In this document: in pieces, positions 24,786-31,954 of the stretch
Numbering within the stretch: the stretch's first letter is position 1
Layout of the letters: each line of letters opens with the position of its first letter
DNA from: UBA2589 sp038120095
Lineage (GTDB): Bacteria > Gemmatimonadota > Gemmatimonadetes > Longimicrobiales > Gaopeijiaceae
Assembly: GCA_038120095.1 (NCBI GenBank)
Contig: JAYOKZ010000016.1
Span: 5,194 to 69,193 of the forward strand
Direction of reading: 5' to 3'
DNA: 64,000 bases
Notes under the pieces: generated by a model
Database searches by the model: none
Told to the model about the DNA's origin: nothing
What the model saw: only the letters and a program-made list of their open reading frames with translations
Position numbers and translations under genes: made by a program

Positions 24786-26132
24786 ATGCTGCCCACGATC
24801 ATCACTCGTATGGTGGGTTGGGCCGTCGCCGTTTTTTATCGCGTTGAGCGAATGGGCCCGGGCCTTGTGTCCGGGCCCGTACTCGTTGCGGCGAATCACC
24901 CCAATTCGCTGATCGACCCGCTGCTGATCTTCTACACGGGTGGACGCAGAACCCGTCCGCTGGCAAAGGCGCCTCTGTTCGACCATATCGTGGTCGGGAT
25001 CGCCCTGCGCGGGCTGGGCGGGATCCCCGTCTACCGCCGGCAGGACGACCCGCACCAGATGCACCGGAACACCACGACGTTCGACGCCGCTATCGCGGCC
25101 CTCGTTCGCGGGGAGGCCGTTCAGATCTACCCGGAGGGGCGTAGCCATTCGGAGCCGCGGATGTCCGAGCTGCGTACGGGTGCGGCCAGAATTGCCTTGA
25201 TGGCGGAGGCTCACGCCGGCTGGAATCTTGGACTTCGGGTGCAGCCCGTGGGTCTCACCTACGAACGGAAACCCTTCTTTCGGGGGCGCGCCGTCGCCTC
25301 CTACGGTGCGCCGATCGCGGTGTCGGCGTATCGAGAGGGTTACGAGGCAGACGAGAAGGCTTCGGTCCGCTTACTGACCCGGGACATTCGAGAAGCCCTG
25401 CTCGACCTGACTCTCGAGGCCGACACGGCCGAGGACCGTGAACTCATCGACCTCGCCGAGCGGATCTGGGCTCGTGAAAAGAGGGAAGTGCGCCCGAGAG
25501 AGCGGCAGACGCTGTCGGCACGCCTGCCTCGCATGCGTTTGTTTGCTCGGGCCTATGCGCGGTTGAGGTCCGAAGAGCCCGAACGTGCCGAGCACCTTCG
25601 TGCCGGGGTGCGCCGCTACCATCGAATGGTGACGGCTCTCGGGGTCCGTGAGGGCGACGTTCCCCCGCAATACCACCTGGGGCGAGTCACCGCGTATGCA
25701 GCCAGGCACGTCATCACCTTGTCGCTTGTCCTTCCAGCAGCCGTGCTCGGAGTCGCGCTCTGGGCAATTCCCTATCATCTGACCCGTGTGGTGGCACAGC
25801 GCTTTCGCGCGAGCCACGACCAGGTGGCGACCTACAAGCTGTCAGTTGGATTCTTCGTCTTTCCGCTATGGTTGATCGTGACTGGAGCGGTCGCTGGGGC
25901 CTGGCTTGGTTTCCCTTTGGCGTTCGCCACGACCGTGGGGAGCCCGCTCCTCGCCTGGGCGGCGATCGCGTGGCGTGCGAGGCAGGCCGTGGTGCGGGAG
26001 GATGTGCGTGTGTTCCTGCGAGCGAGGCGGTTGTCAGACGCGCAGCACCGGCTGAACGCACTACGGTCCGATCTCGTGTCTCAGTTCGATGAGGTTGCGT
26101 CCGACTGGTTGGACAATGATGGAGCCGCGTAA
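24786..26132 (+). CDS. PlsC-like 1-acylglycerol-3-phosphate / lysophospholipid acyltransferase
   Basis: This 448-residue protein carries acyltransferase motif I as NHPNSLIDP (about residues 38-46) and the phosphate-binding motif YPEGRSHSEP (about 116-125). The LIDP form belongs to the larger GPAT-like branch rather than compact PlsC. The C-terminal part has two or three hydrophobic helices (about 305-400), so it is an integral inner-membrane enzyme of phospholipid synthesis. It begins 19 bases after the BNR protein stop, perhaps by readthrough. The selenocysteine tRNA follows after 234 bases, which hold a possible TAGACT -10 element (26333-26338) but no gene. Confidence 0.87.
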   Translation: MLPTIITRMVGWAVAVFYRVERMGPGLVSGPVLVAANHPNSLIDPLLIFYTGGRRTRPLAKAPLFDHIVVGIALRGLGGIPVYRRQDDPHQMHRNTTTFDAAIAALVRGEAVQIYPEGRSHSEPRMSELRTGAARIALMAEAHAGWNLGLRVQPVGLTYERKPFFRGRAVASYGAPIAVSAYREGYEADEKASVRLLTRDIREALLDLTLEADTAEDRELIDLAERIWAREKREVRPRERQTLSARLPRMRLFARAYARLRSEEPERAEHLRAGVRRYHRMVTALGVREGDVPPQYHLGRVTAYAARHVITLSLVLPAAVLGVALWAIPYHLTRVVAQRFRASHDQVATYKLSVGFFVFPLWLIVTGAVAGAWLGFPLAFATTVGSPLLAWAAIAWRARQAVVREDVRVFLRARRLSDAQHRLNALRSDLVSQFDEVASDWLDNDGAA

Positions 26133-26366
26133 GGGACGTAGCCTCGAAAAAACATTCGATAGATGGTCGGAACTTAATGCGGCGCTGTGGTTTGACGAGT
26201 TTGCATGTGCTGTTCTCCGGTGTTCCCTGGTGGCCGATTCGAGTGGGGAATTCCTGATGGGTGGTCGACGGGGTCCGCGGGAAGCGGGGCTTCCTGTACC
26301 CTGTCCGTCCTCGACGCGTCCGTCGCGCCCTGCTAGACTCCGCCGTTCCGAGGTCCGCTGGATCGA

Positions 26367-26463
26367 GGGAGCGGAGGGGGACTGGTGTCTCCGGCGGTCT
26401 TCAAAACCGTGCAGCCCGGCTAGACCCCGGGTAGGTGGGTTCGATTCCCACACGTTCCCGCCA
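26367..26463 (+). tRNA. selC: tRNA-Sec (selenocysteine, anticodon TCA)
   Basis: This 97-base gene includes an encoded CCA. The acceptor 5' strand GGGAGCGG pairs with ACGTTCCC at seven of eight positions. The D-arm is the diagnostic 6-bp stem with a 4-base loop (GGGGAC TGGT GTCTCC). The anticodon loop is CTTCAAA with TCA at 26401-26403. A long variable arm contains a CCCGG/CCGGG stem, and the T-arm is GTGGG TTCGATT CCCAC. These are the hallmarks of bacterial tRNA-Sec, which reads UGA with SelB. No selA, selB, selD or obvious in-frame-TGA selenoprotein gene is in the window, so those must lie elsewhere. Confidence 0.9.
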
Positions 26464-26476
26464 GCGGAGCCGTCCG

Positions 26477-27121
26477 TCAGTTTGGAATTGGCACCTTCAG
26501 ACCGATCGTGACCCCGCCCGATGGTGTCACGGAGGTTTCGAGGTCGAGTGGCTCGGGAAAGCGTGCGAGGTGAGCCGACACGTACGCATCAGCCGCGCTG
26601 AGCAGAATCACGAAAACGCCGAACGCGACAAGATCTTCCTGCTCATCCAGCCGGGCATCGAGGAGCCGCCGCACTCGGCTGCGGCGTTCGTCTCCTTCGA
26701 ACGCCTCCCGAATCGACTCCGGATCCGTCACACCGCTGGCAGCCAGTTCCTGAATGATCACGCCTTCGGTCAGGCGAACCCGGTCCTGCGCGGTACCGAT
26801 CCGTGTCCGGGCACGGAGAAGTGTGTAGACGGTGGCTGACTGGACGGCGAAGTACACCCCCCCTCGGGCGTAGGCGCCGATGGCGGCGTGTCCCCAACCG
26901 GGTACGAGGGCTGCCCGGAGGAACGCCCCCCCGGGCGATATCTCGATGGGGGCTGAAACGTCGGAGCTGGTTTCGGTCGCTGCAGGGGCATTGGGCGCGG
27001 CCTGTGCAGAGAGCGGGGGGGTAGCGACACCCGGCAGCGTCAGGGTGCCGAGGACCGCGGTCACGCAAAGGAGGACCGCGCATCGGCCGTGCAGCCGTGA
27101 AGGAGTCCTCCCCGTGGTCAA
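26477..27121 (-). CDS. DUF5683-like membrane protein with signal peptide
   Basis: The protein has about 214 residues: an N-terminal signal peptide or anchor (ending PPLSAQA), an Ala/Pro/Thr-rich linker, and the segment FLRAALVPGWGHAAIGAYARGG typical of DUF5683 membrane proteins. A central charged helical region and a second hydrophobic segment (LVAFGVFVILLSAADAYVSAH) follow. The role is unknown; it is probably envelope-related. TTG at 27121 has GGAGAG 6 bases upstream and overlaps the lpxH stop (TTGA), which fits coupled translation; TTG 27133 is also possible. The stop lies 13 bases from the tRNA-Sec 3' end on the opposite strand. Confidence 0.78.
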   Translation of the reverse strand: MTTGRTPSRLHGRCAVLLCVTAVLGTLTLPGVATPPLSAQAAPNAPAATETSSDVSAPIEISPGGAFLRAALVPGWGHAAIGAYARGGVYFAVQSATVYTLLRARTRIGTAQDRVRLTEGVIIQELAASGVTDPESIREAFEGDERRSRVRRLLDARLDEQEDLVAFGVFVILLSAADAYVSAHLARFPEPLDLETSVTPSGGVTIGLKVPIPN

Positions 27122-27861
27122 CGCTCTCTCCAATCCAGAAGTCGAGGTGGCTCATCGACTTCAAGGATCACATAGCTCTGATGGAACACCCAGTCCCCCG
27201 AATTGACGTACCATCGCCCCGGCGCAGCCTGCCGGATCAGCGGCAGGTGGGTGTGACCCAGGAGCACGACGTCAAGTTCCTGCTGTCGCGCCAGCGTCTC
27301 CATCGCCCACTCTTCCAGCGCGTCGGAACGGCGTACTTGACCCGCGCCCCACTGATCCCAGCGGTCCTCTGTACTGGACACCCCGCGCGCGATGCGATCC
27401 CCGACGGAAACCGGCAACAAGCCATAGCTGAACCGGGTGAGCCTTGATCGGAGCACGTGCTTGAGAGCGCGGTACGCGAGGTCCCCGGCTCCAAGTCCGT
27501 CTCCGTGCGCTACATGAACCTCGTGTCCGGCGAGGACGCGCGTCACCGGCGCAGCAAGGAACTCGAGTCCGATCTCGTCGGTCAGGTAGCGCCCGCCCCA
27601 CCAGTCGTGGTTTCCGCCCATCAGGGTGATGGGTGTGCCCGAGTCGATGACTTCGCGCAGGGCTGTCAGCAGGGAATCATGGCCACGTGTGATCCCGGTT
27701 CGGTACTCGAACCAGAAGTCGAAGAGGTCTCCATTCACGAGAATCGACGACGCGTGCTCGGCTGCGTGCGTGAGCCAGTCCAGAAAAGCGCTCTGGTGTT
27801 CAGGGGGAGCGGCTCCGAAATGGACGTCGGACGCAACGTAGACGGATTCTGACGTGGACAC
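27118..27861 (-). CDS. lpxH: UDP-2,3-diacylglucosamine diphosphatase
   Basis: This 247-residue calcineurin-like metallophosphoesterase contains the full metal-site series: ASDVHFG, GDLFDFW, GGNHDWW, HGDG and GHTHLP. LpxH cleaves UDP-2,3-diacylglucosamine to lipid X in lipid A synthesis at the inner membrane face. The DFWFEY and TRFSYGLLP segments fit LpxH better than general phosphoesterases. It starts at GTG 27861, divergent from the lipoprotein gene at 27911, and is coupled by a 4-base overlap to the downstream DUF5683 gene. Together with LptE and the heptose genes it supports an LPS-bearing outer membrane. Confidence 0.87.
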   Translation of the reverse strand: MSTSESVYVASDVHFGAAPPEHQSAFLDWLTHAAEHASSILVNGDLFDFWFEYRTGITRGHDSLLTALREVIDSGTPITLMGGNHDWWGGRYLTDEIGLEFLAAPVTRVLAGHEVHVAHGDGLGAGDLAYRALKHVLRSRLTRFSYGLLPVSVGDRIARGVSSTEDRWDQWGAGQVRRSDALEEWAMETLARQQELDVVLLGHTHLPLIRQAAPGRWYVNSGDWVFHQSYVILEVDEPPRLLDWRER

Positions 27862-27910
27862 CCGAGAAAGTGAACGCGAACTGCGGGCCTCTCAAAGGGG
27901 TAGAGAGGCC

Positions 27911-28627
27911 ATGACCATGCTCTGTACCTCCCCGAGTGGAAGGCGCGCACATCGGATGCGACCGCTCTGTGCGGCTCTGGCTCTGGCTCTCGGGTGCGGG
28001 CCTGGTCGGCCCGCAGTGGTTGGACCGATTCCGGATCCGGGAGACGCAGCGCGTGCTGCCGTGCAGGCGGCGCGACTGAAAGCGCCCGCGCGAATCGAGT
28101 TTCGCTGGGAGCTCAATGAAGCGGGCTCGAGGGTGCAGGGTGTCGGGATTGCCCGTGTCGAGCCTCCGTCGCGGGCGAGGCTCGATCTGTTCCTGGACAA
28201 CGGGGAAGGTGTGGTCTCGGCCGCACTCGTGGATGACGACCTGCGGCTTCCCGCGGGGGCGCCGACCGATGTGCTTCCGCCCGTCGAGCTCATGTGGGCC
28301 ACCCTCGGGGTCTTCCGGCCGTTCCCTGAGGCTCGACTCGAGGGGGGGGCGGAGTTGCAGGGTGGAGGGCGGGAATTCCGGTACCGGTCCCGTGAGGGTG
28401 GGTCGTTTCTTTACGAGTTCACTGCGGCGAAGCTACGCGCTGTCGAGACGTTGTCGGGCAACTCGGTGGTTCAGTGGGTCCGCCTGACGCATGGAGACGA
28501 CGGCGGGTACCCGGTGGCGGCAACGTATCGCAATCTGGTAGAGTTTCGTGAGCTGAAGTTGACCCGCACGGCGGTGATCCCTGCCGAAGCCTTCGACCCC
28601 TCCATCTGGGACCCGAGAGCCCGCTAG
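27911..28627 (+). CDS. LolB-like / DUF4292-like outer-membrane lipoprotein
   Basis: This 238-residue lipoprotein has lipobox ALALGC (Cys about residue 29). The mature protein shows paired beta strands such as ARIEFRWELNEAGSRVQGVGIARV, ARLDLFLDNGEGVV and FLYEFTAAKLRAVETL. This is the open-barrel pattern of LolA/LolB and DUF4292 proteins, which carry lipoproteins to or insert them into the outer membrane. The fold call is an inference from strand pattern. ATG 27911 follows AGAGG and leaves a full signal peptide; ATG 27956 would leave one that is too short. It ends 8 bases before lptE. Confidence 0.7.
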   Translation: MTMLCTSPSGRRAHRMRPLCAALALALGCGPGRPAVVGPIPDPGDAARAAVQAARLKAPARIEFRWELNEAGSRVQGVGIARVEPPSRARLDLFLDNGEGVVSAALVDDDLRLPAGAPTDVLPPVELMWATLGVFRPFPEARLEGGAELQGGGREFRYRSREGGSFLYEFTAAKLRAVETLSGNSVVQWVRLTHGDDGGYPVAATYRNLVEFRELKLTRTAVIPAEAFDPSIWDPRAR

Positions 28628-28635
28628 ATTCCATC

Positions 28636-29223
28636 ATGAGAACCGACTCAGTCTGTATGGAGCTCCCGACCGCGGGGACGGAGCGGTCGGACCCCCGCGT
28701 CCTCGAGTCCGTCGGCCGCAGAAGCTTCCTTCGGAGGGCAGCGGGGCTCATGCTGCTCGCGCCCAGCGGGTGCAATTACTCGTTCGTCGCGGGCTCGTTT
28801 CCGCCGCCGCACGTCCAGTCGGTTGCGATCGAGCCGTTCGATAATGAGACGACTCGTTTCGAGCTCACGGGCGAGCTGTACGATCAGCTTCTCCGGAGAC
28901 TCCCTGGAGCTCTGGGTATCCGGACGGCGGGCGCGGACGTAGCGGACGCCATCGTGCGAGGCACCATCACGCGGTACGACGTCGTGGCGCCGAACTATCG
29001 GGCGGGACAGCCGGGTCAGGCCGCCTCGGTCCTGCAGCGCCAGGTGAACCTGTCCGCAAGCGTCGAGATCGTGGATCTCGTCGAGAATGTGATTCTCTGG
29101 GAGTCCAGCAGCGTGACCGCACGAGGTGAATATCCCGAGGGTTCACCGGAAGAAGGGGGGCGCCTGAGGGCGATCGAACTTCTCGTTCAGGAGATAGTGG
29201 ACGGGGCCCAGTCCAACTGGTAA
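28636..29223 (+). CDS. lptE: LptE-like LPS-assembly lipoprotein with Tat-type signal
   Basis: This 195-residue protein has C46 in APSGCNYSF as the probable lipidated Cys. The following GSFPPPHVQSVAIEPFDN stretch is the typical opening of LptE in non-proteobacterial diderms (normally GSLPPHIKTVAIPPF-like). LptE plugs the LptD barrel and helps deliver LPS to the surface. The signal contains a twin-arginine motif, RRSFLRR (residues 28-34), which is unusual because LptE is normally Sec-exported. It is cotranscribed with the LolB-like gene. The start at 28636 is the first ATG; 28657 is possible but would still keep the RR motif. Confidence 0.82.
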   Translation: MRTDSVCMELPTAGTERSDPRVLESVGRRSFLRRAAGLMLLAPSGCNYSFVAGSFPPPHVQSVAIEPFDNETTRFELTGELYDQLLRRLPGALGIRTAGADVADAIVRGTITRYDVVAPNYRAGQPGQAASVLQRQVNLSASVEIVDLVENVILWESSSVTARGEYPEGSPEEGGRLRAIELLVQEIVDGAQSNW

Positions 29224-29292
29224 TATCGCGGCGGTTTTTGTCGGCAGGCGCCGTGCGTTGGTGTCGGCTGCATCTTCTGGGAAGGAGTTGCT

Positions 29293-29766
29293 TTGCTCCG
29301 CGCGATTGGACTGGGTGCGTCTCTCTTCGCGTTCTGGCTGGCGCTATCGGGTCATTATACGCCACTGCTTCTGGGTCTTGGTGCTGCTTCGTGCATCCTC
29401 GTCGTTTACCTGTCTCACCGTATGGACGTGATCGACGAGGAAGGGGTTCCCCTGCAGGTGACGTTCCGGATGCTTGCCTACCTTCCTTGGCTCCTGAAGG
29501 AAATTCTCGTCGCCAACATCGAGGTAGCCCAGGTCATTCTCCGCCCGGAGCTTCGCATCAGCCCTCGCATGGTCCACTTCCGCGGATCGCAGAAGTCTGA
29601 TCTCGGTCGCGCGATCTATGCGAATTCGATCACGCTGACACCGGGCACGATCACGACGGGGGTTGACGGGAACGTCTTCGAGATTCATGCGCTGCGCGCG
29701 GCCGATCTCACCACCGACGAAGAACAGGCGATGGACGTACGTTGCTGCCGAGTCGAGGGGGGCTGA
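29293..29766 (+). CDS. mrpE: Mrp/Mnh cation:proton antiporter subunit E
   Basis: This 157-residue inner-membrane protein has two or three N-terminal helices (about 1-60). The MnhE domain shows PWLLKEILVANIEVAQVIL followed by YANSITLTPGT, the family's best-conserved stretch. It is part of the hetero-oligomeric Mrp antiporter that exchanges cytoplasmic Na+ (or other cations) for protons. The TTG start at 29293 is supported by GGAG 5 bases upstream. It is the first gene of a ten-gene operon with spacings of 4 bases or overlaps throughout. Confidence 0.92.
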   Translation: MLRAIGLGASLFAFWLALSGHYTPLLLGLGAASCILVVYLSHRMDVIDEEGVPLQVTFRMLAYLPWLLKEILVANIEVAQVILRPELRISPRMVHFRGSQKSDLGRAIYANSITLTPGTITTGVDGNVFEIHALRAADLTTDEEQAMDVRCCRVEGG

Positions 29767-29770
29767 GACG

Positions 29771-30058
29771 ATGTTCGTGGCAGCAACCCTCGGGATTCTC
29801 GTAGCCATGGCGATGGCTCTGGCTCGCGCGTTGCTCGGCCCGACGGTGTACGATCGCGTCCTCGCCGTGAACACGTTCGGGACCAAGACCGTGCTCCTGA
29901 TCGCAGTACTCGGGTTTCTGACCGATCGTCCGGAGTTCCTCGATCTCGCGCTCGTCTACGCCCTGATCAACTTCATCGGAACCATCGCCGTTCTGAAGTT
30001 CTTCGAATTTGGAGACCTTGGGATGTCACGCCGCCTGAACGAGAAGGGGTCTGACTGA
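29771..30058 (+). CDS. mrpF: Mrp/Mnh antiporter subunit F
   Basis: This 95-residue protein has three hydrophobic helices and the MnhF/MrpF pattern LGPTVYDRVLAVNTFGTKT and LALVYALINFIGTIAV. It is a small membrane subunit of the Mrp complex. It begins 4 bases after mrpE, and its stop overlaps the mrpG start (TGATG). Length is normal. Confidence 0.93.
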   Translation: MFVAATLGILVAMAMALARALLGPTVYDRVLAVNTFGTKTVLLIAVLGFLTDRPEFLDLALVYALINFIGTIAVLKFFEFGDLGMSRRLNEKGSD

Positions 30059-30405
30059 TGGATCTGATGTTCGACGTTCTGTCGCGGGTGTCGATCGCCG
30101 CAGGGCTGTTTTTCATGCTCGTGGGAGCGCTCGGTGTACTTCGATTCCCCGACGTCTATACCCGGCTTCACGCGGCGGGGATGACGGACACGATGGGGGC
30201 CGGGTTCCTCATTCTGGGGATGGCGCTCTACACGGTGCAGGGGATCCTGCACGGCGAGGCGCTGTGGTGGTTCGTGCTGGTCCGGCTCGTCCTCATCTAC
30301 CTGTTCCTTCTCTTCACCAGTCCGATTGCTACGCATGCCCTGGCCCGCGCCGGGCTTGCGGGTGGGGTGGAGCCGTGGACCGCATCCGGAGACGGCGGCG
30401 AATGA
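30058..30405 (+). CDS. mrpG: Mrp/Mnh antiporter subunit G
   Basis: This 115-residue protein has three membrane helices and the MnhG signature GVLRFPDVYTRLHAAGMTDTMGAG (about residues 25-48). It is a small subunit of the Mrp cation/proton antiporter. Translation is coupled to mrpF by TGATG and to the next gene by ATGA. Confidence 0.93.
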   Translation: MDLMFDVLSRVSIAAGLFFMLVGALGVLRFPDVYTRLHAAGMTDTMGAGFLILGMALYTVQGILHGEALWWFVLVRLVLIYLFLLFTSPIATHALARAGLAGGVEPWTASGDGGE

Positions 30406-31021
30406 CGGAATCCATGGTTCAGATCGTCGATGTGGTCCTCCTCGTGATGCTCGCCATCACGGGGATTGCTGTGATTCGGACGAGAAACCTGTTCGCGGCG
30501 GTCATGCTGGCCGGGATTTACAGCCTCGTTTCCGCGGGGTTGTTCGTCGTCATGGACGCCGTCGATGTGGCTTTTACCGAAGCCGCCGTCGGGGCGGGAA
30601 TCTCGACCGTCCTGCTCCTGGGGACGCTTGCCCTCGTAGGACATCAAGAGTCCAAGCCGGAACACAAGCCGGTACTCCCTCTGTTCGTCGTCCTCGTGAC
30701 GGGTGGAGTCCTGGTCTACGGCACGGCCGAGATTCCTCCGTTCGGCGTTGCCGACAATCCGGCGCACGAACACGTCGCGCGCCACTATCTCGAGGATTCG
30801 GAGGAAGAAGTCGGTCACATCCCGAACGTTGTCACGTCGGTGCTCGCGTCCTACCGCGGATACGACACCATGGGCGAGACTGCCGTGATTTTCACGGCGA
30901 TGGTCGGGGTCCTGCTTCTGCTCTCCCGTGGGCNNNNNNNNNNCTCACTGCTGACCTGCACGGGGAGAATTCAGACGGCGACGCCGGGGAGTCTCGATCC
31001 GCGGAGGGCGACGATGGATGA
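30402..31021 (+). CDS. Mrp DUF4040 (MbhD/MbhE-like) subunit, interrupted by assembly gap
   Basis: The N-terminal part (30402-30933, 177 codons) encodes a multi-pass protein. The DUF4040/MbhD pattern is TRNLFAAVMLAGIYSLVSAGLFVVMDAVDVAFTEAAVGAG, and the MbhE-like end is YRGYDTMGETAVIFTAMVGVLLLLSRG. This corresponds to the C-terminal part of MrpA, carried as a separate gene. The N run at 30934-30943 breaks it. Downstream of the gap, the frame ending at TGA 31019-31021 (LTADLHGENSDG and on) overlaps the mrpB start and looks like its true acidic tail. That frame is off by one from the upstream part, so the real gap length is not a multiple that preserves 10 N. Confidence 0.8.
30934..30943. other. 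Assembly gap (10 N)
   Basis: Ten N separate the two parts of the DUF4040 subunit. By reading frame, the true missing length should be 2 modulo 3 (for example 11 or 8), not 10, if the tail ending at 31021 belongs to the same gene. The apparent single ORF spanning 30402-31457 across the N is an artefact. Confidence 0.95.
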
Positions 31022-31457
31022 TCGGTTGATTCTTCGTGTCGGGACGAAAATCCTGAGCCCGTTCATTCTGGTCTTCGCCCTCTACGTCCAGTTCCACGGC
31101 GATTACGGTCCGGGGGGTGGCTTCCAGGCCGGCGTCATTTTCGCCGCGGTGTTTGTCCTGTACGCGCTGGTCTTCGGGCTGGACAGCGCAACGCGCGTGA
31201 TGCCTCCGAAGGCGGTGTACACGTGCGGAGCGGCCGGCGTCGCGATTTATCTCGCTGTGGGCTACGTGACGATGTTCCGGGGTGGGGAGTTCCTGAACTA
31301 CAGCTACCTGTTTGGAACCTACGGGTATGAGCACGATCCAACCCACGGTCAGCACTTCGGCATCCTCGGTGTGGAACTGGGTGTGCTGGTGACGGTCTTC
31401 GGTGTGATGGTCGCCCTCTTCTACGCGTTCGTCGGGCGCGGGAGGGTGAACACGTGA
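31014..31457 (+). CDS. mrpB: Mrp/Mnh antiporter subunit B
   Basis: This 147-residue protein has four hydrophobic helices and the MnhB signature HGDYGPGGGFQAGVIFAAVFVLY (about residues 28-50). It is a membrane subunit of the Mrp complex. ATG 31014 has GGAGG 6 bases upstream and overlaps the end of the previous gene by 8 bases. Its stop overlaps the mrpC GTG start. Confidence 0.93.
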   Translation: MDDRLILRVGTKILSPFILVFALYVQFHGDYGPGGGFQAGVIFAAVFVLYALVFGLDSATRVMPPKAVYTCGAAGVAIYLAVGYVTMFRGGEFLNYSYLFGTYGYEHDPTHGQHFGILGVELGVLVTVFGVMVALFYAFVGRGRVNT

Positions 31458-31954
31458 TTTCGTTCGGCCTCTTCAACTACTGGGCTGTGATCGTCCTGAT
31501 GATGGTCGGCTTCTACACGCTGATCTCCCGTGACAACCTCGTGAAGAAGCTGATAGGTCTGAACATCTTTCAGACCTCGGTGATCATGATGTATGTCTCG
31601 TTCGGAAAGATCTCGGGGGGCACGGCGCCCATTCTGATCGATTCGGGGGACCACGGGGGAGGAGAAGATCATGGTGGGGCGGAGGAAGCAGGTCATGCCG
31701 TGGTCGAGACGGCTGTCGATGCCGTGGGTTCCGCCGGCGAGTTCCTCACCCAAGGGGCGTCCGGAGTTGCTCATGCAGCGAGCGAAGCCGGGGAGATCCT
31801 CTACTCCAATCCGATCCCGCACGTACTCATGCTGACTGCCATCGTCGTGGGTGTTGCCACCCTGGCGCTGGGGCTGAGCCTGGTGATCCGGATCAACGAG
31901 GCGTACGGCACGATCGAGGAAGACGAGATCGCCAGAAAGGACAACGCTGCGTGA
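31454..31954 (+). CDS. mrpC: Mrp/Mnh antiporter subunit C with His/Asp/Glu-rich insertion
   Basis: This 166-residue protein is NuoK-like with three helices: residues 7-25, 33-52 and 122-146. MrpC is normally about 110-125 residues; here an extra segment (about 61-117) lies between helices 2 and 3, rich in His, Asp, Glu, Gly and Ala (DSGDHGGGEDHGGAEEAGH). The core motifs NLVKKLIGLNIFQTSVIMMYV and IPHVLMLTAIVVGVAT are intact, so the subunit should assemble. GTG 31454 overlaps the mrpB stop (GTGA), and the stop overlaps the next GTG. Confidence 0.9.
   Translation: MISFGLFNYWAVIVLMMVGFYTLISRDNLVKKLIGLNIFQTSVIMMYVSFGKISGGTAPILIDSGDHGGGEDHGGAEEAGHAVVETAVDAVGSAGEFLTQGASGVAHAASEAGEILYSNPIPHVLMLTAIVVGVATLALGLSLVIRINEAYGTIEEDEIARKDNAA

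Noticed and set aside
21428..24805. 1125-residue open frame on the minus strand
   Set aside because: It is exactly antisense to the BNR-repeat protein, is rich in Arg/His/Val, and has no domain or signal peptide; GC-rich codon bias on the plus strand keeps it open.
26089..26511. 140-residue plus-strand frame over the tRNA region
   Set aside because: It overlaps the acyltransferase end and the whole tRNA-Sec gene and has no coding character.
26089..27133. Selenoprotein gene next to selC
   Set aside because: Neither the acyltransferase nor the DUF5683 gene shows an in-frame TGA followed by conserved coding sequence.
30264..31457. Single 397-residue protein across the N run
   Set aside because: It joins two Mrp genes only because the placeholder has 10 N; start, ribosome site and tail frame support two genes.
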